A stretch of DNA of 64,000 nt, from positions 1-64,000 of the forward strand of contig DWWU01000033.1 of NCBI GenBank assembly GCA_019119555.1. The letters run 5' to 3'. Positions 51,622 to 58,728 of the stretch are shown in pieces (the first letter of the stretch is position 1; the number at the start of each line of letters is the position of its first letter). The notes under the pieces were generated by a model, which was not told where the DNA came from, searched no databases, and worked only from the letters and a program-made list of their open reading frames with translations. The stretch is from Candidatus Fusicatenibacter intestinigallinarum (GTDB taxonomy: Bacteria > Bacillota > Clostridia > Lachnospirales > Lachnospiraceae). Position numbers and translations under genes: made by a program.

Positions 51622-51702
51622 CGCCTGCGGGCATCCGGCCCCAGCGCGAAGGAATCTTTCATGGCCGGATGCGGTGACGGTTCAGCTGGCTGAGCTGTCA
51701 CC
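51579..51702 (+). repeat. Dispersed repeat, complete copy joining the MFS remnant and a GH43 gene
   Basis: CCAGGTCTGTGTA-TTCAC-TGCACAGACC; GCAGGAAAGCATAGCGCCTGCG; GGCATCCGGCCC; an altered inner loop (AGCGCGAAGGAATC); GGCCGGATGCG; palindrome GTGACGGTTCAGC-TG-GCTGAGCTGTCAC. The palindrome keeps base pairing by matched changes (GTGAC/GTCAC instead of GTAAC/GTTAC). It contains the ends of both flanking genes. Confidence 0.92.
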
Positions 51703-53121
51703 GCACTCCAGCTCAAAACTCAGAAGCTGGGCGCATCCATGTCCGGAAAACCGGAAATACAGCGGCCAGTCTCCGTCCGGAATCTCAACAGGCGCCGTAT
51801 ATTTCGTCCACACATTGGTAAACTGTACCGGAATTTCTCCCAGCGTTTCTCCGTTCCATGCGGTTTTCACCTCAAACACACCGTCGCAGTATCCCCGGAC
51901 AGAAATGGAAACCTTTCGCACCTTCCTGCAGCGGAAATATTTGAAGCCGGCGCAGGCTCCGTTCTGCATATTTGCAATATATCCCGGTTCCTCATCTCCG
52001 TCGCGGCCATCCTGGGTGATGATCGGAAAATATCCGTCCATCCATCCGCCGTCCGCCGCCGTATACACAGATTCCTTTCTCTCCGTAAACAGATTGCAGG
52101 CAATATGTGCCGGATATACGCCTTTTCCTTCCAGCGGTCCGCCGTTGGGTCCGCAGGAAGTCATTTCCGCCTGAAGAATTCTTCCATCCTCCGTAAAATG
52201 AATCTCCTCCATGCAGCCCTGACGGGAATAAACGGTTCCATTGGTATGCCTGTGATAAAAGATGTACCACTTTCCGCCGATCTCCACCATGCTTCCGTGG
52301 TTGTTCGCACCGTAGTACATCGGCTGATCCGCCTTTTTATACGTATCAATATGCAGATCACAGTTGCTGACGATCACACCTCCATAAGTAAACTCCCTGT
52401 CAGGATACCGGCTCACCGCGTAACAGAGCTCATGCATCACAACCGAAGAATAGATGAAGTAATAATATTCCCCACGCTTTCGAATGGAGGACGCCTCAAA
52501 AAACTCATGGCCTTCATATCCGCTTCCGGCGCTGTACGGCTCGCTGGGCATCAGCACCTTCGGCGCCTGTTCCACGGTCAGCATATCTTCGCCGAGCACG
52601 GATACCATCGGACCGGTTCTGGACCTGTCCCCGATGCCGCAGAAGCCCAGGTATAAATACGTCTTCCCGTCTTCCGTCAGTACGCCGGGATCAAAGGATG
52701 GCTCGTCGCCCTCTCTCTCGCCAAGCCGGGTTCCGTCGCTGTAATGTACGTATCCGTAAAATTCATAACTTCCCGCCGGCGTGTCACACACCGCCACAGA
52801 AACTACCGGAACCTTGTCCAGCACGTAATAAAGATAATACCTTCCGTCCGGTCCGACCGTCACATCCGGCGCATACAGGCACATATGGCCGTCCCGGTTC
52901 AGAGGATCCGCGGTTTTCGGATAAATTACTCCTTCATATCTCCAGTCGCTGAGATCCTTCACCGGCGCGGACCAGCACACATAATCGTTCATGCAGAACA
53001 CACATCCGCGAAACTGATCGTGGGAGCCGTATACATACACACGATCTCCGAATACATAAGGTTCTCCGTCAGGCACATATTCCCAGGACGGAAGATACGG
53101 ATTAAAACCCTGTTTTTTCAT
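51682..53121 (-). CDS. Glycoside hydrolase family 43 enzyme with C-terminal CBM6-like domain
   Basis: 479 aa, five-bladed propeller probably acting on arabinose- or xylose-containing oligosaccharides. GH43 catalytic acids are visible: base Asp in VPDGEPYVFGDRVYVYGSHD, the pKa-modulating Asp in CLYAPDVTVGPDG and the acid Glu in GHEFFEASSIRKRGEYYYF. About 130 C-terminal residues (YFRCRKVRKVSISVRGYCDGVFEVKT onward) resemble a carbohydrate-binding beta-sandwich. There is no signal peptide, so it is cytoplasmic. The start at 53121 follows GAGAGG. The last residues GDSSAS and the stop come from the repeat. Confidence 0.87.
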   Translation of the reverse strand: MKKQGFNPYLPSWEYVPDGEPYVFGDRVYVYGSHDQFRGCVFCMNDYVCWSAPVKDLSDWRYEGVIYPKTADPLNRDGHMCLYAPDVTVGPDGRYYLYYVLDKVPVVSVAVCDTPAGSYEFYGYVHYSDGTRLGEREGDEPSFDPGVLTEDGKTYLYLGFCGIGDRSRTGPMVSVLGEDMLTVEQAPKVLMPSEPYSAGSGYEGHEFFEASSIRKRGEYYYFIYSSVVMHELCYAVSRYPDREFTYGGVIVSNCDLHIDTYKKADQPMYYGANNHGSMVEIGGKWYIFYHRHTNGTVYSRQGCMEEIHFTEDGRILQAEMTSCGPNGGPLEGKGVYPAHIACNLFTERKESVYTAADGGWMDGYFPIITQDGRDGDEEPGYIANMQNGACAGFKYFRCRKVRKVSISVRGYCDGVFEVKTAWNGETLGEIPVQFTNVWTKYTAPVEIPDGDWPLYFRFSGHGCAQLLSFELECGDSSAS

Positions 53122-53215
53122 ACTGACTTTCCTCTCTGTATTTTTCCTCTTAAACTTTTGCCGCTGTCCGGCATCATTTCTCCGCAAGCATGACGCAGAC
53201 CTTCCAAAAACAGTG

Positions 53216-53243
53216 GTAACAGTTCAGCCAGCTGAACTGTTAT
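53216..53243. repeat. Dispersed repeat, palindrome-only copy
   Basis: GTAACAGTTCAGC-CA-GCTGAACTGTTATG, between the LacI gene stop (53245) and the GH43 gene downstream. Confidence 0.85.
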
Positions 53244-53244
53244 G

Positions 53245-54300
53245 TCATCCGCTTTCACTATCCGTATGTTCCCGTACGGAACATCTCCGGATCAGCCGGC
53301 ACGGGATTTTTATTTCCCTCTCCCGGATCTCTGTTTCCTTTCCCTCCAGCCGCTCCAGCAGCAGATCCGCCGCCGTACGGCCCAGCTGCCGCAGCGGAAG
53401 CTCCATCGTCGTCAGCGCCGGACGGAAATATTCGGCCATTTCCTGATTGTCAAATCCGGCAACGGAAAGATCTCTTCCCGCTTTCATTCCATGCTCCTCC
53501 AGGTAATCGTAAACCCCTCCGGCCATCTGATCCGCCATACAGAACACCGCGGTCACACCTGCCCGCAGAAGCTGCGGAAGCAGTTCATAGCCGTCTGTGC
53601 GCTTCCAGTTTCCATAACACACAAAATCCGGATTATAACAAATGTTATTTTCGTACAGCGCTCTCTGATAGCCCAGAAGCCGTTTTCCTGTATGGAGATT
53701 ATCCGCCCGTCCGCCGATTACCCCAATGTTTCGATGCCCCATCGAAATCAGATACCGGGTCATCTCATATCCGCCCCGCTCATCATCCAGTACCACCGAC
53801 GGTACTTTCCCCGACGTCTCGCAGGCATAGGTCATTACTGCCGGAATCGGAAAATTCTCCGGAAAACATCGGATATATCTTTCATGACCCGCCACATAAA
53901 TGACTCCGTCCGCCTGGCTCTGCCGGATCTGCTGAAGCGCAGGACGCAGAATGGAAGTGTAAGCCTCCTCATTTTCATACCAGGTATCACGCCACCTGGA
54001 ATACAGCCGGAGGTTCTGCACCGTCGTACGGTATCCCAGCTTCTCGCAGTTCTCCATAATTCCATCCACAACGCCCGCTGTGCTGAACTGCACCAGATCC
54101 TCCGCAATAATCCCGATCATCCTGGTCTTCTGGATCCTCAGCCCTCTGGCGACAGCATTCGGCTGATATCCTCTCTGTTTCACAACCTCCAGAACTCTCT
54201 TCCTCGTCTCCTCTCCCACATTGGGCTTTCCATTCAGGATATTGGAAACAGTAGTCGGTGAAACATTGCATTCTTTTGCAATTTCCTTGATAGTAACCAT
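53245..54300 (-). CDS. LacI-family transcriptional regulator
   Basis: 351 aa. The DNA-binding headpiece VTIKEIAKECNVSPTTVSNILNGKPNVGEETRKRVLEVVKQRGYQPNAVARGLR is followed by a periplasmic-binding-protein-like sensor domain (IGIIAEDLVQFSTAGVVDGIMENCEKLGY onward, with GYEMTRYLISMGHRNIGVIGG and FCMADQMAGGVYDYLEEHG). It lies between the two GH43 genes on the same strand. It probably controls them through the operator near 56.2 kb, responding to a sugar released by the enzymes. Confidence 0.95.
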   Translation of the reverse strand: MVTIKEIAKECNVSPTTVSNILNGKPNVGEETRKRVLEVVKQRGYQPNAVARGLRIQKTRMIGIIAEDLVQFSTAGVVDGIMENCEKLGYRTTVQNLRLYSRWRDTWYENEEAYTSILRPALQQIRQSQADGVIYVAGHERYIRCFPENFPIPAVMTYACETSGKVPSVVLDDERGGYEMTRYLISMGHRNIGVIGGRADNLHTGKRLLGYQRALYENNICYNPDFVCYGNWKRTDGYELLPQLLRAGVTAVFCMADQMAGGVYDYLEEHGMKAGRDLSVAGFDNQEMAEYFRPALTTMELPLRQLGRTAADLLLERLEGKETEIREREIKIPCRLIRRCSVREHTDSESG

Positions 54301-54331
54301 CTGTCTCTCCTGTTCTCTTTGCGTATTTTAC

Positions 54332-54356
54332 GTAACAGTTTCATCAGCTGAACCGC
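54332..54356. repeat. Degenerate palindrome related to the dispersed repeat
   Basis: GTAACAGTTTCATCAGCTGAACCG, an imperfect version of the terminal palindrome, in the gap between the large GH43 gene and the LacI gene. Confidence 0.55.
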
Positions 54357-54374
54357 GCCCTTTTAACCTTATTC

Positions 54375-56162
54375 TCAGATCACTTTCACCTGAATCTCCA
54401 CCTGCCTCAGATCCGGATCCAGGCTTTCTTCCGCGGAAAGGTCAAATCTGGGGCGCCCTTCCACGTCAAAATGAACTCTGCGGATTCCGTCACATCGAAT
54501 GGTATGATGCAGGGCATCTTCCGCATGATAGGCAATCCTCAGCTCCCCCTGATCATCCACAAAAAAGGAATGGTGCCCCGGCCCATACTCACCTTTCACA
54601 GAATAATAGGAAAGAACCGGAGTATCCGCCTTCTCCCAGCTTTCCGGATCCAGAAGATCTGCATCTTCCTTTGCCGTCAGCATTCCAACCGCATAAGTAT
54701 AGGCGTTGGCTGAACCTCCGGAGTATCCCAGATACACCGTCCCGTCTTTCACAAATCCATGAGGTCCTTCGTTGTTGATCGTCCCATTGACATTTTCCCA
54801 TCCGTACAATGGCCTGGACAGCAGAACCGGATCACTTTTCAGCTGCCACGGGGTGGCTTCATCAATCTCTCCGATATACAGCATGGATCCCGTATCCAGA
54901 GGCGTTCCGATCTGCCTCCGATAGGACCATACCATATAGGACCGCCCTCCCGCCTTCAGATATGTCATATCCAGAGTGATCCCGTCTTCCGCCAGCCAGC
55001 TTCCATCCTTTTTTCTCACCCGCACCGGCGCTTCCCAGTCTTCCGGATGCAGGATCTCTCCGTCCCGCTTCAGTTTCATCATGTGGCACTGGGGACCCCA
55101 GACCTTCCCGCTGACGGCAAACAGAAGATATAAGTCTCCGCCGATCACATGAAACTCCGGCGCCCAGAACGTCTGCACCAGCCCTCTCTCCTCGTCTTTG
55201 TCCAGAATGATCTGCTGGCGGGTTCCCTCCGCGAAGAGTTCACGCACGGTATCCGCCTTTCTGGCGTACAGAGCGATATCGTCCACATTGTCGTTTGTCC
55301 CGATAAAGTACCAGCTTCCCTTCCAGCGGAAAATCACAGGGTCTCCATAACCGGAGGCCAGGGGAAAATGGTATGCCTCCTCCTGAAGCTCTCCCCGGAC
55401 CCGGCAGTATCCCTTCTTTTTGAAATCCACCTGGTCGAGCTCCCAGCGGACGCTTTTTTCGGAAACAGAGCCGTCTGAGTAGACCGCCTCCGCCCGAAGC
55501 TCTGACAGATCTTCCCACCTTCGGATTCTGATAGATTGCGGAACCATTGTCCGGATATGACGAACCGGATTCCACCGCAGGCAAGCCCGCGTCACGATCT
55601 CACTTCCGACCGCCGCGCAGTCTCCCGTCTCTTTTTCCGGACCGGTCCACCGCTCACCGGAAAGCGTCTCATTTTCCGGCAGCGCCTCTGTTTCCTTCCG
55701 ATACCAGATTCCCGCACTGTCCTGCCAGCAGATTTCATAACAGTTCCTTTTCTCGCAGCAGCGGAAGAAAATCTTTTCTGCCGGCCCGAAGGCGTTTACA
55801 TGAAAAGACGGCCTTCGCTCAAACCGCAGAAAATCGGAAGTCATCCACAGCAGAACCTCTGCTCCGTCCCGATACTCCGGACTGCCGTCCTCCAGCGCTC
55901 TTACCGCAGCGATTCCGTATCTTCCCGGCGCCGCCATGAAAATGCACGGATTCTTTATCCCCCGCGGACGCAAGGTATCGTTCCCGCAAATCTCTGCCTC
56001 CGCAAAGAGCATCCCGTAATTTCGGTTCCACGGACAGTAGTGGATCCCATCCCGACTGTACGCCATATGGACGCTGTTCGCCAGGCCATCCGGATATTCC
56101 TCCGGCAGCACGGATCTCGTATATACTTTTACATAAGCCGTTCTTCCGCTGTACCTTACCAT
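54375..56162 (-). CDS. Large GH43-type protein: N-terminal propeller-like part, Ig-like domain, C-terminal GH43
   Basis: 595 aa. Residues about 1-195 look like part of a glycosidase propeller (NSVHMAYSRDGIHYCPWNRNYG; RGIKNPCIFMAAPGRYGIAAV). A short Ig-like segment (about 205-260, QSIRIRRWEDLSELRAEAVYSDGSVSEKSVRWELDQVDFKKKG) resembles Big_4-type domains. The C-terminal 330 residues form a GH43 catalytic domain: YGDPVIFRWKGSWYFIGTNDN (Asp), TFWAPEFHVIGGDLYLLFA and INNEGPHGFVKDGTVYLGYSGG (Glu). No signal peptide. It is the first gene after the operator/promoter at 56.2 kb, followed by lacI and the second GH43. Confidence 0.82.
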   Translation of the reverse strand: MVRYSGRTAYVKVYTRSVLPEEYPDGLANSVHMAYSRDGIHYCPWNRNYGMLFAEAEICGNDTLRPRGIKNPCIFMAAPGRYGIAAVRALEDGSPEYRDGAEVLLWMTSDFLRFERRPSFHVNAFGPAEKIFFRCCEKRNCYEICWQDSAGIWYRKETEALPENETLSGERWTGPEKETGDCAAVGSEIVTRACLRWNPVRHIRTMVPQSIRIRRWEDLSELRAEAVYSDGSVSEKSVRWELDQVDFKKKGYCRVRGELQEEAYHFPLASGYGDPVIFRWKGSWYFIGTNDNVDDIALYARKADTVRELFAEGTRQQIILDKDEERGLVQTFWAPEFHVIGGDLYLLFAVSGKVWGPQCHMMKLKRDGEILHPEDWEAPVRVRKKDGSWLAEDGITLDMTYLKAGGRSYMVWSYRRQIGTPLDTGSMLYIGEIDEATPWQLKSDPVLLSRPLYGWENVNGTINNEGPHGFVKDGTVYLGYSGGSANAYTYAVGMLTAKEDADLLDPESWEKADTPVLSYYSVKGEYGPGHHSFFVDDQGELRIAYHAEDALHHTIRCDGIRRVHFDVEGRPRFDLSAEESLDPDLRQVEIQVKVI

Positions 56163-56211
56163 CTCTTCTTCCCTCTCTTTCCGCCTTCCGATGCATAATC
56201 TGCCAGGCTGT

Positions 56212-56231
56212 TAGTTTATCGTTTTACTAAA
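56212..56231. promoter_or_regulatory. LacI-type operator
   Basis: TTAGTTTATCGTTTTACTAA: an imperfect palindrome with five matched outer base pairs and the central CG typical of LacI-family sites. It lies 5 bp downstream of the -10 box of the GH43 operon promoter, where a bound repressor would block initiation. The LacI gene is in the same operon. Confidence 0.65.
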
Positions 56232-56236
56232 TCAGA

Positions 56237-56265
56237 TTATACCCTTTGTCCTCGCCCCGGTCAAT
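56237..56265 (-). promoter_or_regulatory. Promoter of the GH43-lacI-GH43 operon
   Basis: On the minus strand TTGACC (56265-56260), 17 bp, TATAAT (56242-56237), about 75 bp upstream of the large GH43 gene. Confidence 0.8.
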
Positions 56266-56365
56266 CCCTGAAACGTAATGTTTCCACTGTACTGCAGCCA
56301 TTCATCCGGCGGAACAGTATGTCATCCATACACAAATCCAGCAGGTAAGTTGACATCAGTTTCGA

Positions 56366-56394
56366 TTGATTCTTTCCGATACAAACGTTATACT
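56366..56394 (+). promoter_or_regulatory. Promoter of the MBL hydrolase gene
   Basis: TTGATT (56366-56371), 17 bp, TATACT (56389-56394), about 45 bp upstream of the start codon. Confidence 0.7.
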
Positions 56395-56439
56395 GATTTC
56401 AGGACTTCACACGAGATATAATATAAGGAGGGAATATTT

Positions 56440-57333
56440 ATGGCTGGAATGAAGCTTCCGCTCATCGCTGAAATAGCGAAAAACACTTATGCAATCAATG
56501 AATTCGGTATGTCCACCGTATACCTGCTGACCGGTACGAAGCGGGCGCTGCTGATCGACACAGGGACAGGCGTTGCCAACCTCAGGGAGACCGTGGAATC
56601 GCTGACAGACCTTCCCTGTGATGTGGCGCTGACACATTCTCACATGGATCACATCGGAAACGCCATGCAGTTTCCGGAGGTTTATCTCAGCGAAAAAGAT
56701 CAGGCATTTCTTTGGAAATCCCTGGATGAAGCTGCAGCAAAACTTCCGGAATTCCGGACGAATCTCACTCCGTCTGAGCAGGAGGCGCTCCGTCTTCAGT
56801 GCCTTCAGACCTCCTGTCGGGAGTATGCAGACCTGATCGGAACCATGGGGGCTTACGATATTTATGACTACCGCCCTTCAGATATTCCGCTGTTTGACCA
56901 TTTTCCTGTATTTCTGGATCTGGAAGAAGGCATGTCCTTTGATCTGGGCGGACGGCTGGTACAGGTCATCTCCACGCCCGGCCACACCCCCGGCGGAAGA
57001 AGTTTTCTGGACCGTCAGAGCCGGATTCTTTTTTCCGGCGACGCCTGCAATCCAAATCTTTTGCTGATGTTCGGCTGTACGGTTGAGGAAACTCTGGAGA
57101 GTCTTCGCCATCTTGAAACCTTTTCCTCTGAATTTGACCGCAATTTTAACGGTCATATCGGTTACGCGGGAGACAACGTCCAGCGCGCGGTTCCCGACCG
57201 TGTGCTCTCCGACGCCATAGAGGTCTGTCGGCAGGTGACCGAACACACCGCCAGAATACAGACAGAACGAAATTTCCTGAACGGCCAGGAGCTACGTACA
57301 GCTGTCTGCGGGACGGTAAAAATCAGTTTTTAA
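56440..57333 (+). CDS. Metallo-beta-lactamase-fold hydrolase
   Basis: 297 aa. Metal-binding motif THSHMDHIGN (about residues 65-74), further ligands in STPGHTPGG, FSGDACNP and the late NGHIGY. This is the glyoxalase II-like branch of MBL hydrolases. The substrate cannot be told from sequence. It has its own promoter and GGAGGG site and ends at a double hairpin facing pflA, so it is monocistronic. Confidence 0.9.
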   Translation: MAGMKLPLIAEIAKNTYAINEFGMSTVYLLTGTKRALLIDTGTGVANLRETVESLTDLPCDVALTHSHMDHIGNAMQFPEVYLSEKDQAFLWKSLDEAAAKLPEFRTNLTPSEQEALRLQCLQTSCREYADLIGTMGAYDIYDYRPSDIPLFDHFPVFLDLEEGMSFDLGGRLVQVISTPGHTPGGRSFLDRQSRILFSGDACNPNLLLMFGCTVEETLESLRHLETFSSEFDRNFNGHIGYAGDNVQRAVPDRVLSDAIEVCRQVTEHTARIQTERNFLNGQELRTAVCGTVKISF

Positions 57334-57361
57334 GCCTCTGAAGCGTCACGTAAATGCTGCG

Positions 57362-57401
57362 ATTTCCTATCACAGGGAACCCAGTTTCCTGCGATAGGAA
57401 A
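57362..57401. terminator. Hairpin between MBL hydrolase and pflA
   Basis: TTTCCTATCACAGGGA and TTTCCTGCGATAGGAAA arms form an imperfect stem, the first of two stem-loops between these convergent genes. Confidence 0.55.
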
Positions 57402-57402
57402 A

Positions 57403-57451
57403 ACTGCCGCAATGAGGATGGTATCATGCGTCCTCATTGCGGCAGTTCCGC
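57403..57451. terminator. Strong bidirectional hairpin between MBL hydrolase and pflA
   Basis: AACTGCCGCAATGAGGA and TCCTCATTGCGGCAGTT form a perfect 17-bp stem. With the adjacent hairpin it insulates the two convergent transcripts. Confidence 0.75.
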
Positions 57452-57510
57452 ACGGAATTACAGATTCTGCCTGCTCCCTGTGTATGTGGGAGCCGTCCGT
57501 ATGTTTCTCT

Positions 57511-58287
57511 TTATTTTTCTTCCAAGTACTTCGTATATTCCGCAGTATGAAGAAGCTCGTTGGCGTTTGCAATCCGTTCTTTCGTCGGAGGATCAATTCC
57601 CTCCAGCGGATACTCCAGTCCCAGCTCCTTCCATTTGAACACGCCGAGGGTATGGTACGGCAGCACTTCCACCCGCTCCACATTCTTCAGCGATCGGATA
57701 AACGTATCCAGCTTTTTCAGATCCTCGTCCTTGTCACTGTACTCCGGCACCAGTACATGGCGGATCCATACAGGCTTCCCGATCTCCGACAGATACCGCG
57801 CCAGATCCAGAATATTCTCATTGGAACATCCTGTCAGATCTCTGTGAGTCTCATCGTTGATTTCCTTGATATCCAGCAGAAACAGATCCACGTAATTCAG
57901 CAGTTCCTGAAACTTTGAAAAGAACGGTTCCCTGCGGGTAAACGGATTTCCACTGGTATCAATGGTGATATTCACACCCTGCGCCTTCGCCTTCCTGCAG
58001 AAATCCAGCAGAAAATCCATCTGCAGCAGCGGCTCTCCCCCGCTGATCGTGATTCCTCCTTTATCCGCCCAATAAGAGCGGAATCTGAGCGCACGCTTCA
58101 GGAGATCATCCGAAGAATACACCTCTCCTTTCTGCATGTCCCAGCTGTCCGCGTTGTGACAGAACTTGCAGCGCATTGCGCAGCCCTGCAGAAAAATCAC
58201 AAAACGAACGCCCGGCCCGTCCACGGAACCGAAACTTTCCTGAGAATAAACCCGCGCCGTTACCGGCTGATTGTATTGTTCTGACAT
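57511..58287 (-). CDS. pflA: Pyruvate formate-lyase activating enzyme
   Basis: 258-aa radical SAM enzyme that generates the glycyl radical on PflB. The cluster motif is CAMRCKFC (C-x3-C-x2-C) within VRFVIFLQGCAMRCKFCHNADSWD; the SAM-binding GGE motif is ITISGGEPLLQ. The start at 58287 follows GGAGG. It lies downstream of pflB in the same direction, but 440 bp containing a terminator and a repeat copy separate them, so it probably has its own promoter. Confidence 0.95.
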   Translation of the reverse strand: MSEQYNQPVTARVYSQESFGSVDGPGVRFVIFLQGCAMRCKFCHNADSWDMQKGEVYSSDDLLKRALRFRSYWADKGGITISGGEPLLQMDFLLDFCRKAKAQGVNITIDTSGNPFTRREPFFSKFQELLNYVDLFLLDIKEINDETHRDLTGCSNENILDLARYLSEIGKPVWIRHVLVPEYSDKDEDLKKLDTFIRSLKNVERVEVLPYHTLGVFKWKELGLEYPLEGIDPPTKERIANANELLHTAEYTKYLEEK

Positions 58288-58509
58288 TCTGTATACCTCC
58301 TGCATTTCCCTTTGTTCCGGCAGCATGCATATTCCCGCATACCGTCGCTCCCTCTGTCACTGCACGGCGGCAGTTCAGACAGTTTTCCTTTATAATATCA
58401 CACTACGACTCCTTATTCTTTCCGGAATCTTTCATGTTATCCCGGTATCAGCCACGATACATACCTTATTGTTTCGGTGAGGATGCGTTTTCGAGAGTGC
58501 AATTGTAAA

Positions 58510-58573
58510 AACGCACAGACCCGGTGGAACGATAACTGAAAGGTCGTGACAGTTCAGCTGGCTGAACCGTTAC
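58510..58573. repeat. Dispersed repeat, fragmentary copy between pflB and pflA
   Basis: A fragment of the first stem-loop region (GCACAGACCCGGTGGAACGATAAC, 58512-58536) followed by a full terminal palindrome GTGACAGTTCAGC-TG-GCTGAACCGTTACG (58546-58573). Confidence 0.75.
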
Positions 58574-58582
58574 GAAAAGTCA

Positions 58583-58620
58583 CAGACAGCCAGTGCGGAT
58601 CATTCCGCGCTGGCTGTCTG
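58583..58620 (-). terminator. Terminator of pflB
   Basis: CAGACAGCCAGTGCGG (58583-58598) and CCGCGCTGGCTGTCTG (58605-58620) form a 16-bp stem with one mismatch, about 110 bp after the pflB stop. Confidence 0.8.
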
Positions 58621-58728
58621 CAACTGCTATCCTCTTGTCTGTAAATTCCGCCTGCACAGTTCTGCGAAACGTGACCGCTCATCCATACAGAACTGCTGCA
58701 GCGAAACTACACAGCTGACTTTCTCTGA

